Shown one piece after another: positions 35,750-49,393 of a DNA stretch of 64,000 nt; the stretch's first letter is position 1, and each line of letters opens with the position of its first letter. The position numbers and the translations under genes are program-made. Origin of the DNA: Sipunculus nudus (Eukaryota; Annelida; Sipuncula; Golfingiida; Sipunculidae); the NCBI GenBank assembly GCA_026874595.1, contig CM049312.1, forward strand, positions 31,939,956 to 32,003,955. Reading direction: 5' to 3'. Under the pieces are notes generated by a model that searched no databases, had not been told where the DNA came from, and saw nothing but the letters and a program-made list of their open reading frames with translations.

Positions 35750-38360
35750 CCTTCACTGCCATTAATAAATAAAAACTCTGAATAATTCCTGAATACAGGT
35801 CCTGATAGAACTGCTTAACACATATGATATAAATGAGAAGGCAAAGCAATTAAAGCAAGTTCCTACATTAGTTCATAAGAACGACCATTAAATATTAAGC
35901 AAAAGTAAAATATTAAATCTATATCTATATCTGTGATCAATGAGTTTGGCCTACATGACCCTTGACCTCTGAACCATGGCCTCCACACACAGGTGATACA
36001 TGCCCAGACTTGGGGAGATTCCCATATATATATCTAAAGGTAAGTGTGTGGTGAGATTTGAAGTGGACAGAGCAGGTCTCTTTATATGGATGAGTCATCT
36101 TTAAAGATTGTCTTCATACCCTGATGCTGATCAAGAGGGTCACTCGTCACCAACAGTACAGTATATTCTCTTGATTAGGCTGCACGCCTATTTGAAACCG
36201 CACCATGACTTTTTCCTAACCCCGCCCTTATTTCCCATCTGCTACCTACAGCAAATGTATTGATTAATGCACTGAGGATACATGACCATTTAAAAAAAGG
36301 CCAACATTTAACTAGCAATGTCCATAGTCCAGCAAGTGCAAGCTGAAACATCAAACATCACTAGTTAATCACTGAAAATCAAACCAACTGATACAGTTGT
36401 TTCTTAACCATTTTTCTTGATGTGTGGAGGCAATGGCATGAAGAGCTTGAAATATGTGATACAACTCAAGATCAAGAAGAGTAATGACTTGCAATCTGAA
36501 CCCTAATACTAATACATCTGTTGTACTGTTGCAATCTGAGCTCTAACACTTTACATATGTTGCACTGTGTATCATATCCTGAATGAAGTATCATGATGTG
36601 TGTTGTGAGATAATATATAATTATGGCCCTAGCTTGTACATATACTTGTGCAATTGTCTTTTAGGAAGGAACTGCCTTATGCAAGGACCTTTAAGGAAAT
36701 GCAAATTAGATTACTGATTTGATGTGGATTCAGGGTCAACTGTACATCATTCTACAAGCAAGGAACTTCCTCTGGTACTGACCTTTGGAGGAGGAATCAG
36801 TTACTTAAAGAAAGGTAGGTCCTAAGGCAACAAATCCATGACTGATTTTTTTTATATATATGTATTTTACATAGACTGTACAACTATTTACAATAACTAA
36901 TGCAAGGTACACTCCATTGCTCGGATGGTAGCATTCTGTTGTCTCTAGAAGTTGGAGAAGCTGGAGAACCCTTAGAAAACCACAACTTTGTAGCCCCACA
37001 TCAACACATTCTCATATTATCACCAAGATTGAGCCCAGATTCACAGTTGAGTAGAGCCCCATGTATAATTACCACTCAACTGTCAAAGCTGAACAAAAAT
37101 CTGGTAGTGACATAGGAGTGCTCTTTAAAGAGTTTATTCTAGTTTTATGCTTTACCTTTCAAAATAATATTTATGATGAACTCTTCATGCAATATTGGCA
37201 GATACAAAAAAAACATTTATATTATTTAAATTATTGATCTTTGAATTACAGGTGACATAAAATGTATATTAATAGTGATGGTAATGGCACCAATGAGATG
37301 ACATTCATTCTACTGAATAAATCCTGATTCACCTGTGCTTTTGTTTTCGTGATAAGTTTCGCTTTGCAAATATTGCAAATCTGAAACCCTCGTGAAAAAA
37401 AGCCAACCACAGAGTTCAGCTACACAAGGCATTTTAACCATACTTACCATTGTATGGGGCTAGAAACATCTCAACAGTCAGCTTTTCAAATAGATCTCCT
37501 ATAAAATCATTCAAATAGATCACTACAAGTCCTATCCAGTACCACAGCCTTGTTAAGAGTCACAACAGTATGATGTCATATATTACAGGTCTAATTCAAG
37601 ATCCTCCTTGTTTCCTCACTATACCTTTCATTTTAAGTATCAAGCCAAGGACAGACTGACCAAATAACAATGGTCAACTGCCCAAATACAGCCACAGGAA
37701 TTGAGAATTATCAAACACATGGATGCCACAAAGGTATATATGTAATTACAATGAGCATTTATCTTGAACTGGAAAAGAACATCTGTATGCCCATAAGACA
37801 TACCGGTATATCACCCAAACACTGTGGAATATGTACAAGGATGTAAATAAAAAACAGAGTATCAATATCACTTTCTCTGTTGGCATATATGCTGGTGTAC
37901 ATACTTTTTGGAGGTAGTGGTTTCATTACAGGGGCCCTAGGGGTCAGATATCTGATTCTTGTTAGATCAGATTTGTAGTGTTAAACTTGTCACACACAAA
38001 GCAGTTTTCCAATAGTTTTTGCATTACAGTAACATTGACTGTAAACACATGTCCTCAGGTGTCTCTTTACCATATTACAAAAATACATGACCAGCGGACC
38101 TATCTTGCACAAATGCGAGAACTCCCAAAAAAAGAGAAATAACATGAAGGAAGGAAAACTGATTTAAAAGGTTGGGACTTGAAAATTCTTGATTTGTAAA
38201 ATTTAAGCCACTCAGTTTGGCCACCGGGTAGCTTATGTGCTATGTTTATGTTTTGAACCACAAATCATTGTGATAAAAACTTTTCTATACTAGTGAACAG
38301 TTGGCATATAGTTTTCAGAAAAAAAATAAGGCAAACACAAAAATATCACAAACAAAAACA
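35750..38360. other. Intron 1 segment, only the candidate cassette exon seen
   Basis: Apart from the 37,448-37,498 candidate there is no supported exon. Confidence 0.45.
37448..37498 (-). CDS. SVOP: SVOP-like, candidate 51-nt cassette exon
   Basis: A candidate exon encoding DLFEKLTVEMFLAPYN with split glycine codons at each side. It is phase 1 in and phase 1 out and has no stop. The donor is a near-perfect ATG followed by GTAAGTATGG; the acceptor is TTTTATAG, with a moderate pyrimidine tract. Alternatively its internal ATG (MFLAPYN) could start a short first exon, also in phase 1. It lies in the first intron between the 46.8- and 31.9-kb start exons. Symmetric phase plus a strong donor make it worth testing, but it has no homology support here. 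Confidence 0.42.
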
Positions 38361-38377
38361 AGGGACCTATGGGTCAC

Positions 38378-40526
38378 GGCGCTCAGCTGTTATATATGAT
38401 AAAAAAATATGATTAAGAAATGAGGCACATGCTGGTATTGTGTGGTAATAAGTATAAGCTGTATTTTGAGTTGTTGTTGTTAAGCTTATGTATGTTTTTG
38501 ATAGTACCTTTAGAGACAGAAGAGATTTGATTTCATTTATTTTATTAACAAATAGAGTACTATTGTCACACATATTTTGACTTGGCCAAAAATATTTATT
38601 TTGGACTAATTTCACATCAATGTGCACACTAGACAAAGTAGGAATCTAGATTAATATTATCAACTGCATCTTTGTCTATCATTAATTTCCTTCATATGAT
38701 CCCTAATGATTAGTAATGAATTATATGATTTACTTTTTATTATTAAAATTGAACTGAAAAATGACACAGGTGACTGCATGATGTTATTTGGAATACGTGA
38801 CATTCTATCCATCGATACAAGATTCTTATATCATCAGTAACTGCAAGTTAATTCCCTATTATTATAAACTAACAAATTCCTTTTCTATTTTTCTTTGTTA
38901 TTAAAAACCAATAAAAATTGATTAATTTATTGTTTATTGTTATGTTGTTGGTTAAAACTACTAGATGAGTTGGGTTGGACACCTGGATCAACTGTGGCTG
39001 GCCATAAGCTGCCTTGCTGCCCCAGTATATGCCTCGCTTCAAGCGTGCATAATTTTGCTGAAAGTTCAACAAGGTCAACATACAGGTGACTCAAGAGTGG
39101 CTGGAGAGAGCCAAGGTCTGACATGGTCTCATAAAAACATTAATAAAAGCTACAATTTTTGGCCAATTTCTTTCACCTTTCTAAACTAAAAAGCTGAAAT
39201 CCTTATGTGTGCATGATATGAAAATTATATAAACAGAGCTCACATGAAACAAAAGTGAAATGGTCAAAATTGGGCAAAATTTAAGGTACTAATTTTATAT
39301 TTATACTAATAACTTATAAAATTTTAAAAATTCAGAACTAATTTTGGGTATTCAATTGAATCTTGATTAAATAATGTTACATCCCTGATAAAAAATCTCT
39401 AGCTTCAGCAAGCCCCTTGTTAAGGGAGTAAATATATTTCTTGATTTTTTACAAAGTGCATTATGTTTGGGCCCATAACTTAAAACAATTACGCAATACT
39501 GACATCATTTCTGGCATGTGCACAGAGAATGTATAGAAAAACATGTATATTATATATGATTAAAGTCAGATCAGTGGTTTTGATATTACACAGTGTTGAA
39601 GTGTAACAATGGGTTTTTAATTGAAAAATGAAGTTTTTCATTAATATCTCAAAGGTATTAAGTCCTAGTGACCAAATTCTTGGCATGGTAGGGAATTTTG
39701 GAGACTTCTAATTGTATGCCAAATTTTAGGAACTGGAGAGCTTAAGCTGGGGTGCTGAGCTCTTGCAAACTGCATAACACTAGCCTGATAAAAACAATAT
39801 GTTACATGGTGCTTGAAAACTTGAATAAAATCTACAGTTTTTGATCAACTGGTTTCAAATTTTTGGTGTTAACAGACAAAATGCTAACAAAAAAATGCTG
39901 AGAAAATTAAATCCACAGTACTTACAGGAAAAAAACGTGCCATGGTCAAAGTTAGGCAAAATTTAAGGTACCAATTTTTTATTTTTGTTAATATTTTAAA
40001 AAATTTAAAAGATTTTGATCTAATTTTGGGTATACAATTTAATTTTGATTAATTTAAGTTATATTACTTGAAAAAAAAAGTCCATAGCTTTAACAAGTTT
40101 TGTGTTAAGTGATCAAATATCTTTCCTGATTTTTTACAAAATGCATTATGTTCTGGCCCATAACTTTCTTAAGTTATATAATACAGACATAATTTCAGGC
40201 ATGTACATAGGAACTATATAGAGGAACATTTATGGTAAATATGAGGAAAAACAGATGAGTGGTTTTGATATTAGGCAGCCCTGAAGTGTGAAAATAGGTT
40301 TTTAATAAAAAATTGAGGTTTTTCCTTAATTTCTCAAAGGAACAAAGTCGCAAAGACCCAGTTTTCGGCTTGGTAGGAGATCTTGGGGACATCTAACACT
40401 ATGCCAAATTTTAGATTCCTAGGTCTTACAGTTTCAAAACGTGCCACATCTACAGACAGACGGACGGACGGACGATGGACAATGGACCACGACTATAGCT
40501 CAGATGACTTATAGTCAGCTGAGCTA
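38378..40526 (+). mobile_element. GCTCAGCTGA-bounded element, 2.1-kb copy
   Basis: The left end CGCTCAGCTG and right end CAGCTGAGC are inverted copies. The right end is preceded by the family tail ACAGACGGACGGACGGACG and TATAGCTCAGATGACTTATA. The interior contains a tandem duplication of about 683 bp (roughly 39,140-39,740 and 39,820-40,425), diverged by perhaps a quarter. No protein similar to a transposase is visible. Confidence 0.7.
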
Positions 40527-41008
40527 ATCATTATAGTTCATGTATATTTAACACACATGATTTGTGAATAAGTCCCTTTAAAAGCAGAAATCACAAACAT
40601 ATATTTATATGGTATCTGGTTTATGAACAAAAAGATATATATTATCAGGTATAAAACATTTATTACAAGGTTGTGACAGTTAATTAAGTTTGCATTGCTT
40701 TAGCCTGATTCAAAAGGATCAATTACATGGTGTATTGACCGACCAGATGACCACTTAGAGTGGCCATATTAAAACAGCTGGTCATTCAGACATATACCCT
40801 CACACCTCTGGACTTTTATTAACTATTGATCGCACCATCTGTCAGACTTATATGTAAATAAGCCCCCAGATCCACTGTACATTAAAAGCATGTAAACCCC
40901 CATAATTATATGGGACTGGATCATGCAGAATCTGCTGAATTAAATACTGGATTTACTGGACCTTACGGTAAGTTTCTTTTTTCAGTGGTAAGCCATATTG
41001 CCTAGTGG

Positions 41009-41517
41009 TTAAAGGGGCATTATCAGGAGCAATATTATGCCTATTCTTTCACACTTATAAGTTCAGTTGTTGCTTGATACAAAAAGTTTGCCAGCAAAAC
41101 CAACCCTCCACACAGTCCAAGTACCTTGCATATGGTTGTTTAACACCTTGTTTTGGCTCTGTGTGTTGGTAAACACAGTCAACATGTGTCTGCTTACCAT
41201 AACAAGGCCACATGACTGGAGGTCCAATTGTGAGCAACAGCACGCAGTGTTTCAGCCAACGGGAACATGTATTACATTTTTGGGGCCAATTGGGTCAGGG
41301 CATCTCCTGAGTGACAGGTGTTGTGGCTCCCCAATGCACTTGGCCCCATGGGCTGTGTTTATGTTGACACCTTTGACTGTGTATGGTAGACTGTTCTTAA
41401 CACTCATAAGCAAATGGTTTCAAGGCAATATTTTAGCAAGTACAGATTTATTTAATAGTGATGAAGCCATTTTTCATTTTAATGCAACATGCTTTACAGG
41501 TGATTGGGCCTCTTTAA
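41009..41517 (+). mobile_element. TTAAAGG-ended element, diverged member
   Basis: The left end is TTAAAGGGGCATT and the right end GATTGGGCCTCTTTAA. The right terminus matches that of the MITE at 2.0 kb. A 176-codon plus frame (41,067-41,597) lies mostly inside and is best read as chance. A related fragment with TCTGTGTGT-GAGTAAATACAG lies at about 50,875. Confidence 0.6.
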
Positions 41518-41599
41518 GGATCTGGACTATGAGCAAAGACATTTTTTATATTAAACCTTTTAATGACACGTTTACATACCTCACATTATGGTTATAGAC

Positions 41600-41765
41600 T
41601 ACAGTAGTTCTGTATCTCCTCTGCGGTAACCACTGATTTCTATTGCAAAATTCTCTGGGTTTCACCACCAGGACTGGCACAGGGGGAAGAAATGTTATCA
41701 GACCAATGAGAGCAGGGTATTGCATTTTGCATCCAACTCCAAAGTTTCAATGTTGCTTAACAAAG
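41600..41765 (+). repeat. Dispersed repeat shared with 53.2-53.4 kb
   Basis: Shares TCTGGG-TTTCACCACCAGG-like and ATCAGACCA-TGAAAGCA-type segments with 53,240-53,410 in the same order and orientation. Confidence 0.5.
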
Positions 41766-42180
41766 CACTGCTGCATAAGGACTGTATGACAGGTTATGAT
41801 TACTGAATTATTCTTGGCCATAAGCACTAAATCTCAGGTAGCCTGATAATGATAACATAACAATCAGTGAAGAAGAAGGACAATCATAAAGATAATATAT
41901 GCTACTGATAAGCCTTTTATATTTCTCATTATCTATGTATTGGGTTACCAATAATTCAGAATTAATAATCATAATTAAGGCATTATAACAAATTGAGTGT
42001 TTCAAACAAGATATAACCCCTCTTCATGAGACTTGACAGGTATACTGTTATTCTCCGAGTGAGTAAACATTATCAATTTTAATATTAAATGGGGACCCAA
42101 CAGCTCTGAGTTGATCAAATGGAAATATGACTCCTAGTCTGATACCTTCATAGGATCAATACTAAATCAGATAATAGATA

Positions 42181-42570
42181 CAGTAGAGCACCGTTTATCT
42201 GAACTGCTTGGAGAATGTTTTGTTCAGATAAACAATTGTTTAGATAAACAATTTTGCATGAGTCTGCACCAAATTAATTGCCACGAAGCAGTGGATGTTA
42301 TCAGATACTGATAGATAAAAATTTAATTAGTTTGCCCAAAGTAACATTGACAACAATATTTTATGAATTTTTTCCATAGAAGGTATCATGTTATATACAT
42401 TAAAAATTGGAAATTAGCATTATTTATCCCTGTAAATAAAAGTTTATTTGCTTTATCAGGTTTTTTCATTGTTTGAAATTCATATACACTATCAATTTTT
42501 GGTTCTCAGTTTTCATTTTTGGATAAATGATTTTCAGGATAAAGAGTGTTTAGGGGAAAAAAATCTACTG
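42181..42570 (+). mobile_element. pogo-like MITE with TA target duplication
   Basis: CAGTAGAGCACCGTTTATC at the left and TCTACTG at the right, flanked by TA on both sides. Length and ends fit a pogo/Tigger-type non-autonomous element of the Tc1/mariner superfamily. Confidence 0.65.
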
Positions 42571-43599
42571 TACTGTGCAAGTTTTGATATATGATTACCC
42601 AGTGATGTATGAATAAATAGTACTGACATGTTAAAAAAAGTATACTGGTATGTTCCAATGTAACAAAAATACTGTATAATTTAACATGCTTGGTCAATTA
42701 GGGCCAAAATAAAAAAAAAGTATGGTTCTCAGGCACTTTTTTTCTGATATCAATGCGGGCGGGCGCTTTTTTTATTTTAAATTTTTTGTATGTTTCGATA
42801 AAAATGTCAAATGATAAGGGAAAAGCATGAAAATATGTTTTATTTTGCTAAATAAGTAAAAGCACTACAAAACAAAGGAAATTGTATGGTTTTATCTTCT
42901 TGAAAGAAATGTCGGAGCGGCAGCAGCTCAAAATTGGAAAGTTTTTAGTGAAAATAAAAATAAAAATTTTTGATGCGGGGGTTAAAAATTGATGCGGGCG
43001 GTGCCTGAGAACCATACCTTTAATTTTTTTGGCCTAAGGCCTCAGAGGAAACAGCCTGGCAGCAGTGTACCTGTAATATTTCATTGTACTCTAGCTGACA
43101 AAAATTCAAAGTACCAGTATTAAGCTGAATATGTGAACTATTGTAACAGTATACAGTGTGACAATGTATGCCTATCTAACTTTGATGTATACTCTAAAGC
43201 TGCATGCGGGATAGTTTAATGACATGTCCAACTGAGAACCATATATATATATATAACTATCAAGAAGACGAATCATATGCTCAAAGAGTAGTAAAAAATC
43301 TATCATTATTTATAAATTCTAAAATCTACAAGACTAAAATTCTAAAATAAATGAGACCTCAATTAGAAGTGTAACTGAGAAGCACATTCAGTGATATTAT
43401 GCAAAATATGGCTGAATACAGAAATGTTATCTAATTTTCTATTATATCATGAAAATAAAAACGAAAATCATGTGCGAGGCCTGCTTAGAGACACCTGTTT
43501 GATTATGACCAAAACCATTTCGGTATCATAAGCTATTAACAGAACACCTCAATGTAATATGCTGATACATTCAACAAATCAATCTTTTTAACTTGATAT

Positions 43600-44370
43600 T
43601 GAGAGATATGACTCGCTTCTTTGGACTGGGTGCAGAGCGCAAGACTAAAAGCCATGATATTGTGAGTTCAAACCTAATGGGCGGCTCCATCACTGATGGG
43701 TTCTCTGCAGGTTCAACGGGAAAGCCCAGAAGCGGATCCAGGGTGGGGGGGGGGGGTCCAGGGGGTCCGGACCCCCCCTTTTTCACCCGAAGCAACCATT
43801 TTTAAAGATATAAATAATAAAAAAAATATAAAAAATACAATAAGACCTTCATGTATATGGTGACCTCTGACCTCATTAAATAAGCATTAATTTTTATGTG
43901 AATGTTATTCAGGTGAGAAACTCTATTGATAAATATGTATTATGAGTTTCATGAAAATCCATAGGATTTTTGGTAAGTCACCAATGTGCCTCAAAAGTAC
44001 GGTGACCTCTGACCTCATTAAATATACATGTACTTTGCTGGAATTCAAACTTAGGTGAGATCTTTTCTGATGAGTATTATCAAAATCCTTCCTATTCTTC
44101 TTAAATTATTGCAGTGACACAACAAAGTAGCTGAGTGACCTTATTAAATATGCATGGATGTTGCAAATAATTAAATTTGAGCAAGAAAATCTGTTGGTAA
44201 GTACTTATGTTGAGTTTTGCAAAAATCCATCGAAGCCCTGGTAAGTTAATTATCGTGGCGACACTAAAATTTAACAGGCAAATGGATGGACAGACACCGA
44301 GTATACCATTATACTCCCTTAATATGATGAGCGTATATAAATGGAGGCAGTTACCTCCATAAAAAAAAGA
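43600..44370 (+). repeat. Composite dispersed repeat (palindromic G/C and 140-bp tandem units)
   Basis: A tRNA B-box-like GAGTTCAAACC at about 43,668 is followed by a G-run and a GGGGGGTCCGGACCCCCC-like palindrome (43,760-43,780). Then come about three diverged units of roughly 140 bp with GACCTCTGACCTCATTAAAT, and a GGACAGACACCGAG tail. Confidence 0.55.
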
Positions 44371-44399
44371 AATCTTGGTGAAGGTTATAATTACCCCCA

Positions 44400-46740
44400 T
44401 GTTTAGGTATAATTCTAATTTTAAGGTATCATTCCTGACAAGTTTTTTTTTTAAATTTTAACTTAAATTTTTCAACCCTGCTACTGTGTTTAAACAGACT
44501 GATGAAACATGGGCTTATAAATTTTACATTCATTTTTTAATATTTTAAAATGAAACTACCCATTTTTATTGGACCTAATAATAAACTACCTAACAATATT
44601 TCAAAACTAGTTTTTTTTACTGCTACAGTCTTCCTTTCCGGATAAAAAATGTAATTTATAACTTTTTTACAGAATAAAAATCTGAAAATTCAATTTTTTG
44701 CATGTACTAATATAATTATATAAGATATATATTAAATTAAATACCTGGCATATTAGTTTTGACATATTAATTGTAATATTAATTTTAACAATTTTGGCTT
44801 AGTCTAGGGTGTTTTACCATAGATTCTACTTTAAGGAGTTTCTTTCCCATATGCAAGTAAGATTATATGAAGAATTTTTTTTATGGACCTAGATGATAAG
44901 ATAGGATATTTTTTATTAGCTGTGAATACCTGACTCAGTAGCCATTTATATTGGGCTGGTAAGTCTAAGTTGAGTTGTGATACAAGCTATACGGGACAAA
45001 GTACTGCAGGGGTCATCCATCCTTTTGGTAAACAGCTGATAATCTTAATGACGAATAATGAGTTAACACCAAAAAATGCATGTGAACTCAAAAACCAAAC
45101 TGAAATACATTCTTTATGGTAAAACTAACAAGTCATTTCCTGTTTATCATGTACAAATTGGCTGCTGTCCAGTAACCTATGCAAGCCATGCTTATATTCA
45201 TGCAGTCAGATTATCAACAAATATGCAGTGATTTTCCAATATGAATTAAAATATATTTTTTTCTGGTACATGGTAGGTGTTGTTAAAAAGTATAGTAAAT
45301 TTCTAATAATTAGTCTGGTTTATGTCAAGTGACAGCATACTCATAAATTATAAGAAATTTTCAAAAATGTAAAAAAAATATTTGCAGCCCCATAGAGCCT
45401 TACAGTGCAATCCTTGATGCAAGATATAAAGGCACTCTGATGCTGAAAGCTGTTCATAAACATCTCTGATGTCAGAGTGCCAAATTGGCATTAATTTTTT
45501 ATCTGTCTGTACAAAGGCATCCAAGCAGTTTTAAAGAAGCTTAAACTGGTGCCTCCATCTGGTAGAGGAAACTGGTACAATCTGGGAACTGCAATATTTG
45601 AGGTGAGCTCTCTGAACACTGTCTGATTTAGTGTTGGTAATGGTCTGCAGGTGGCACTCCTGACTGCTTCTGTGCAAAGAATCACAATTCTGTACACAAA
45701 ACCACTTTACAACTCCTTTTGATTTTTTCCTACATCAATGTGCTATGGCATGCAAAAAAAAAATAATGTTCTTTTGGGATCTCACAGGAATTTTTGTTAT
45801 ATCTTCACCTAAAGCATTGCTTGAAATCTGCTAGCACTTATCATGGAAATGCCAGTTTACACTACATTTTTTAACATCATTAGCTATAATCTCTCTGCTT
45901 GGAGTTAGTCATGGCATCGGGTACATGATATCAGATGGTGACAGACCACAGAGAAAGCCTTGCATGCTAATGTAAGTTATGTGCCGTTTCGTCATAGTCT
46001 AGAGAACAGGAGTAGGAAAGAAGTACACACATGGACACCTTAATAAACATATCTGAGATCTAACACCAACATCATCGAAATAAAATGTTTTGCACTCGGG
46101 GGGGGGGGGGGAGGGGGGACCTAAGAAAGTCCCCCTACAAAGGAATTTAGACTTAAAAATATATATTAAGTAGAAAAAACTCATCAACCTTCCTTCTCCA
46201 CAGAAGGAGGCTCAAATAACTATAATTCTGTGTTGCCCTGTGTTTACATATTTTTTAAGTAATTCAGAAGAACTATTTTTTTAGGATTTTTGGGACATAT
46301 GAACTCCTACAACCTACTGGCGGTGGTAACTTGTGGTAACAGTAAATCTGTAAGCAATTAGCTGCCAATACTTTATCCTTGACCATCATGGTAAATACTG
46401 CCTGCCTGTATGTCAGACTGAAATGGCATCTATACTGTGCTGCCATCTGGGGAAGGAAATGATACTAATCAAAACCTCTGTCACATAGGTTTACCATTTC
46501 TGTAACACACTTGCATTGTCATGATTTAACAGATTTTTTTTATTTATTCATGTTATATTTCTCTAACTGAAAAGCAGTCTTCATCAAGATCAGTTGTCAC
46601 TTAGGAGAACAATAATTAGGGGATAACTTGTATGAACTTCAATGAACATGTTTTGATTCTTGAAAACTTGTTTTTCTCTAATTTTGCTCAGCCAAACAGG
46701 AATAAAAGAATGATACAAGAAGAACATTTTATTTCCGATG
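44400..46740. other. Intron 1 segment, nothing recognised
   Basis: A poly-G run lies at 46,098-46,118. No exon or clear repeat otherwise. Confidence 0.5.
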
Positions 46741-46762
46741 TGCCTTCCAATTATGAGCTTAC

Positions 46763-46898
46763 CTCTGAGGTCAAGTCTCCGGGATGATGGCCGGAACTCC
46801 ACCGCCCCACTCAATTCATTCGGAGGAAACTCCAGAGTGGTGGGCTGCTCGGGATGGTCATCCAGCGATACGGAGTACATCCGATTCATGGTACTCAT
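46763..46898 (-). CDS. SVOP: SVOP-like, alternative first coding exon (middle)
   Basis: Encodes 45 residues plus one base (136 nt, phase 1 out), beginning MSTMNRMYSVSLDD and ending SSRRLDLR. The tail is hydrophilic, as expected of a cytoplasmic N-terminus. The donor is GAG followed by GTAAGC. A second and a third in-frame Met follow within seven codons. A TATA box at 46,944-46,951 and a TGACTCA site at 46,952-46,959 lie at promoter distance. Joined to the common exon the protein would be 563 residues. Confidence 0.75.
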
Positions 46899-46943
46899 CC
46901 TGTTACTCACTTACTACACACAATGGCTACTCAGGTACTCAGT

Positions 46944-46959
46944 TTTATATAATGAGTCA
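46944..46959 (-). promoter_or_regulatory. TATA box with adjacent AP-1-like site, middle SVOP promoter
   Basis: On the minus strand GTGACTCA runs directly into a TATATAAA box about 46 bases before the ATG at 46,898. TGACTCA is the classic AP-1 site, so activity-dependent control is possible. That is inference only. Confidence 0.5.
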
Positions 46960-46989
46960 CTTTTTCCTTGTATCTTCAGTCAATAATCC

Positions 46990-49380
46990 CACTTTCTTGT
47001 CTTGTAATTTTGATTTATTCTTCACTGTTATTCATGCAGATGGTAGGTTTAAAATCCCTAAAATTAACCAAATTAGGAACTGTTTAATAATGATTCCTCA
47101 ATTTTTATTGATAAGGAATGTAGGATTAAAATCTGTCAGATAAAGATAGCGATATGTCTAAAACTTGTAAAATCTATTTAAAGTTCATTAGAATTAATTG
47201 CACTTTTGGATATGTATCTGGGGTTAAAGTTTTTGGCACAAAGACTGAGAGATACAATTCTCACTAAAGTCCATTACTCAGTCACAATTATTCATTGTTC
47301 CACATAATGAAAATAAAACAGCCGAATAAAATTTAGCTGATTGTGCCCAAGTCTAAGACAGATGCTGATTTCTTGTCTGAATCTTCAGGTACAGTCTTTC
47401 AGTATCAGCTCATCTTCTTTAATGCTGAATGATAAGGTTCAATTTATGTCTCTCAGTAACCTGAAAAGAACACATGTTCATTACAAAGCAGCCAATATGA
47501 ATTATTCAGTTTATACATTTACATAATGGCAAGCATTTATATATGTTAATTTGAAAAATAAATGTTCATGAAGCAGTTGAATGTTTAGTGATAAAAAAGT
47601 GGTTTTGCATCAAGATGACAATACATACATATATCAAATTTCACACCTTTTTTTTAATGTTTCTTAACTCTAGAAATTTATATCTGAAAATACAGTCTTG
47701 GTTGAAATCATGTAATATAAGTTTCCCAGTCTATGATATCACTGTAATTCTGTTTGGAATGATTCCAGTACAGAAAAATATGTTGGTCAATCAACTGATT
47801 ATCACATATAAAATGACTTTTTATCTTAGTAGAGGTGAAAAAATTTGTCAACTTGTTTGAAAAGTTAAAGAATCGGTTGAAATACAAACAGAAAGTAGAA
47901 TATGTTATAGCTCAATAAAACAGAGAAATTATGTGTACATCTGAATAAATGGGAAATGCTGCTCCCATATTTGTTAGAATACTAAGATACCAGATGACAA
48001 TTACATTTCTGTAAGATTGTATTACTTAGTGTTGAATGGAACTATATTTAAATGGAAGTATTGAAAACAATACCACTTACATCTTGTTACAATGTTAAAA
48101 CTGTCTCTATGGATGCCTTATGTACACATTGTTAACTGTATTGACACTTTGTGAGTGTCTATGTAAGTTGTGTAAGGTCTACACGTGCATCTTGTACACT
48201 TTTTGTTTGTATATATATGTAAGAAATGTCAATAAAAATAGATAAAAAATATATCAAATTTCAATTAGCAGAACTTAGATACACATATTGTTTTATATAT
48301 ATCAAATGATCTCTTTTTTGTCATACTAATTACTCTAAGATGAGAATATATTCTTTTTATCAAGCAGTGGTTTGCATGATGTTGAATGAAATTTTATCTT
48401 ATATAAATAAAAAGAAAAAAATATGTTTTTTCTTTTATAGTAATAAGCCATATATCTGATTTTATAAGATTTTAAATCCTAAATATTTGAAACTGAACTA
48501 TTCAGGTGCTATTTAGGTTTTATCAATAATAATAATAATAAAAATAAATGATGATATTAATAATAATAAAAACAATAATATTAATAACAATAATAACAAC
48601 AAAAATAATTATTATTATTATGTTCATTCCACTGATCCAGTAGAATTGTTTGTTTATTTCAAATATGCCAATGAATGGTATCACCAACTGATGACATAAA
48701 TCAGACCTTCAAACTATTTCTTGAATATACTAAAATTTAATGATACACTTTTGCTTGTTAAGTTCTAATAACATTTAAACATTTGTTTGTGATTCAGATG
48801 ACAATAAACTGATTCTGTGATGGCAAATATGAATAATTTTCCAGCGATCAGGCACCTGATTTTGGCTTAGCTCTTTTGATTTACAATAAATGTTTGGTCT
48901 CATTGATATATCATTAGGCCTGAATTTAATTTGTGTTAATGTAGTACATACAGCAATTTCAATACATCAATTTGCTGCAACCAGGTGCCCTAGTTGGAGA
49001 CTGACACAGGAACATTTTCCTCAGGTAAAGCATGTCTACTTATAATTAACACATATATGGGCATACATGTGTACATATATTTAAATCAATTTAAAGAGTT
49101 CATGATGGTCTGTTTAAAGACAGGAGTAAAAGTCTAGAGCTGATTTGGGCTATGTCTAATTATCAAAGTGACACATCTTAATTGATTAACTGATAATATT
49201 TATGTACCAGATGCCCATATTTTTTCTGACTTTCATGTTTTCTACTGTCAAGTACTGGTGCCTGCATGTTTATTTTCTATAATTAGACATACATACATAT
49301 AAAGTATACAGTGGTAGGCCCCCATACCTATGTTTACCTAAACACTAAATCTGTAATGACCTTTAATTTAGAAGAGGTTT
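46990..49380. other. Intron 1 segment, AT-rich, one AAT microsatellite
   Basis: Imperfect (AAT)n at 48,520-48,625. No gene seen. Confidence 0.5.
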
Positions 49381-49393
49381 TCGGTAAACTCAC

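Noticed and set aside
39489-40392. Two similar minus-strand frames of 65 codons
   Set aside because: They are the two halves of a 683-bp duplication. DNA similarity is at least as high as protein similarity, so coding selection is not indicated.
41067-41597. 176-codon plus-strand frame
   Set aside because: Lies mostly inside a TTAAAGG-ended repeat, has no recognisable domain, and runs past the end of the repeat.
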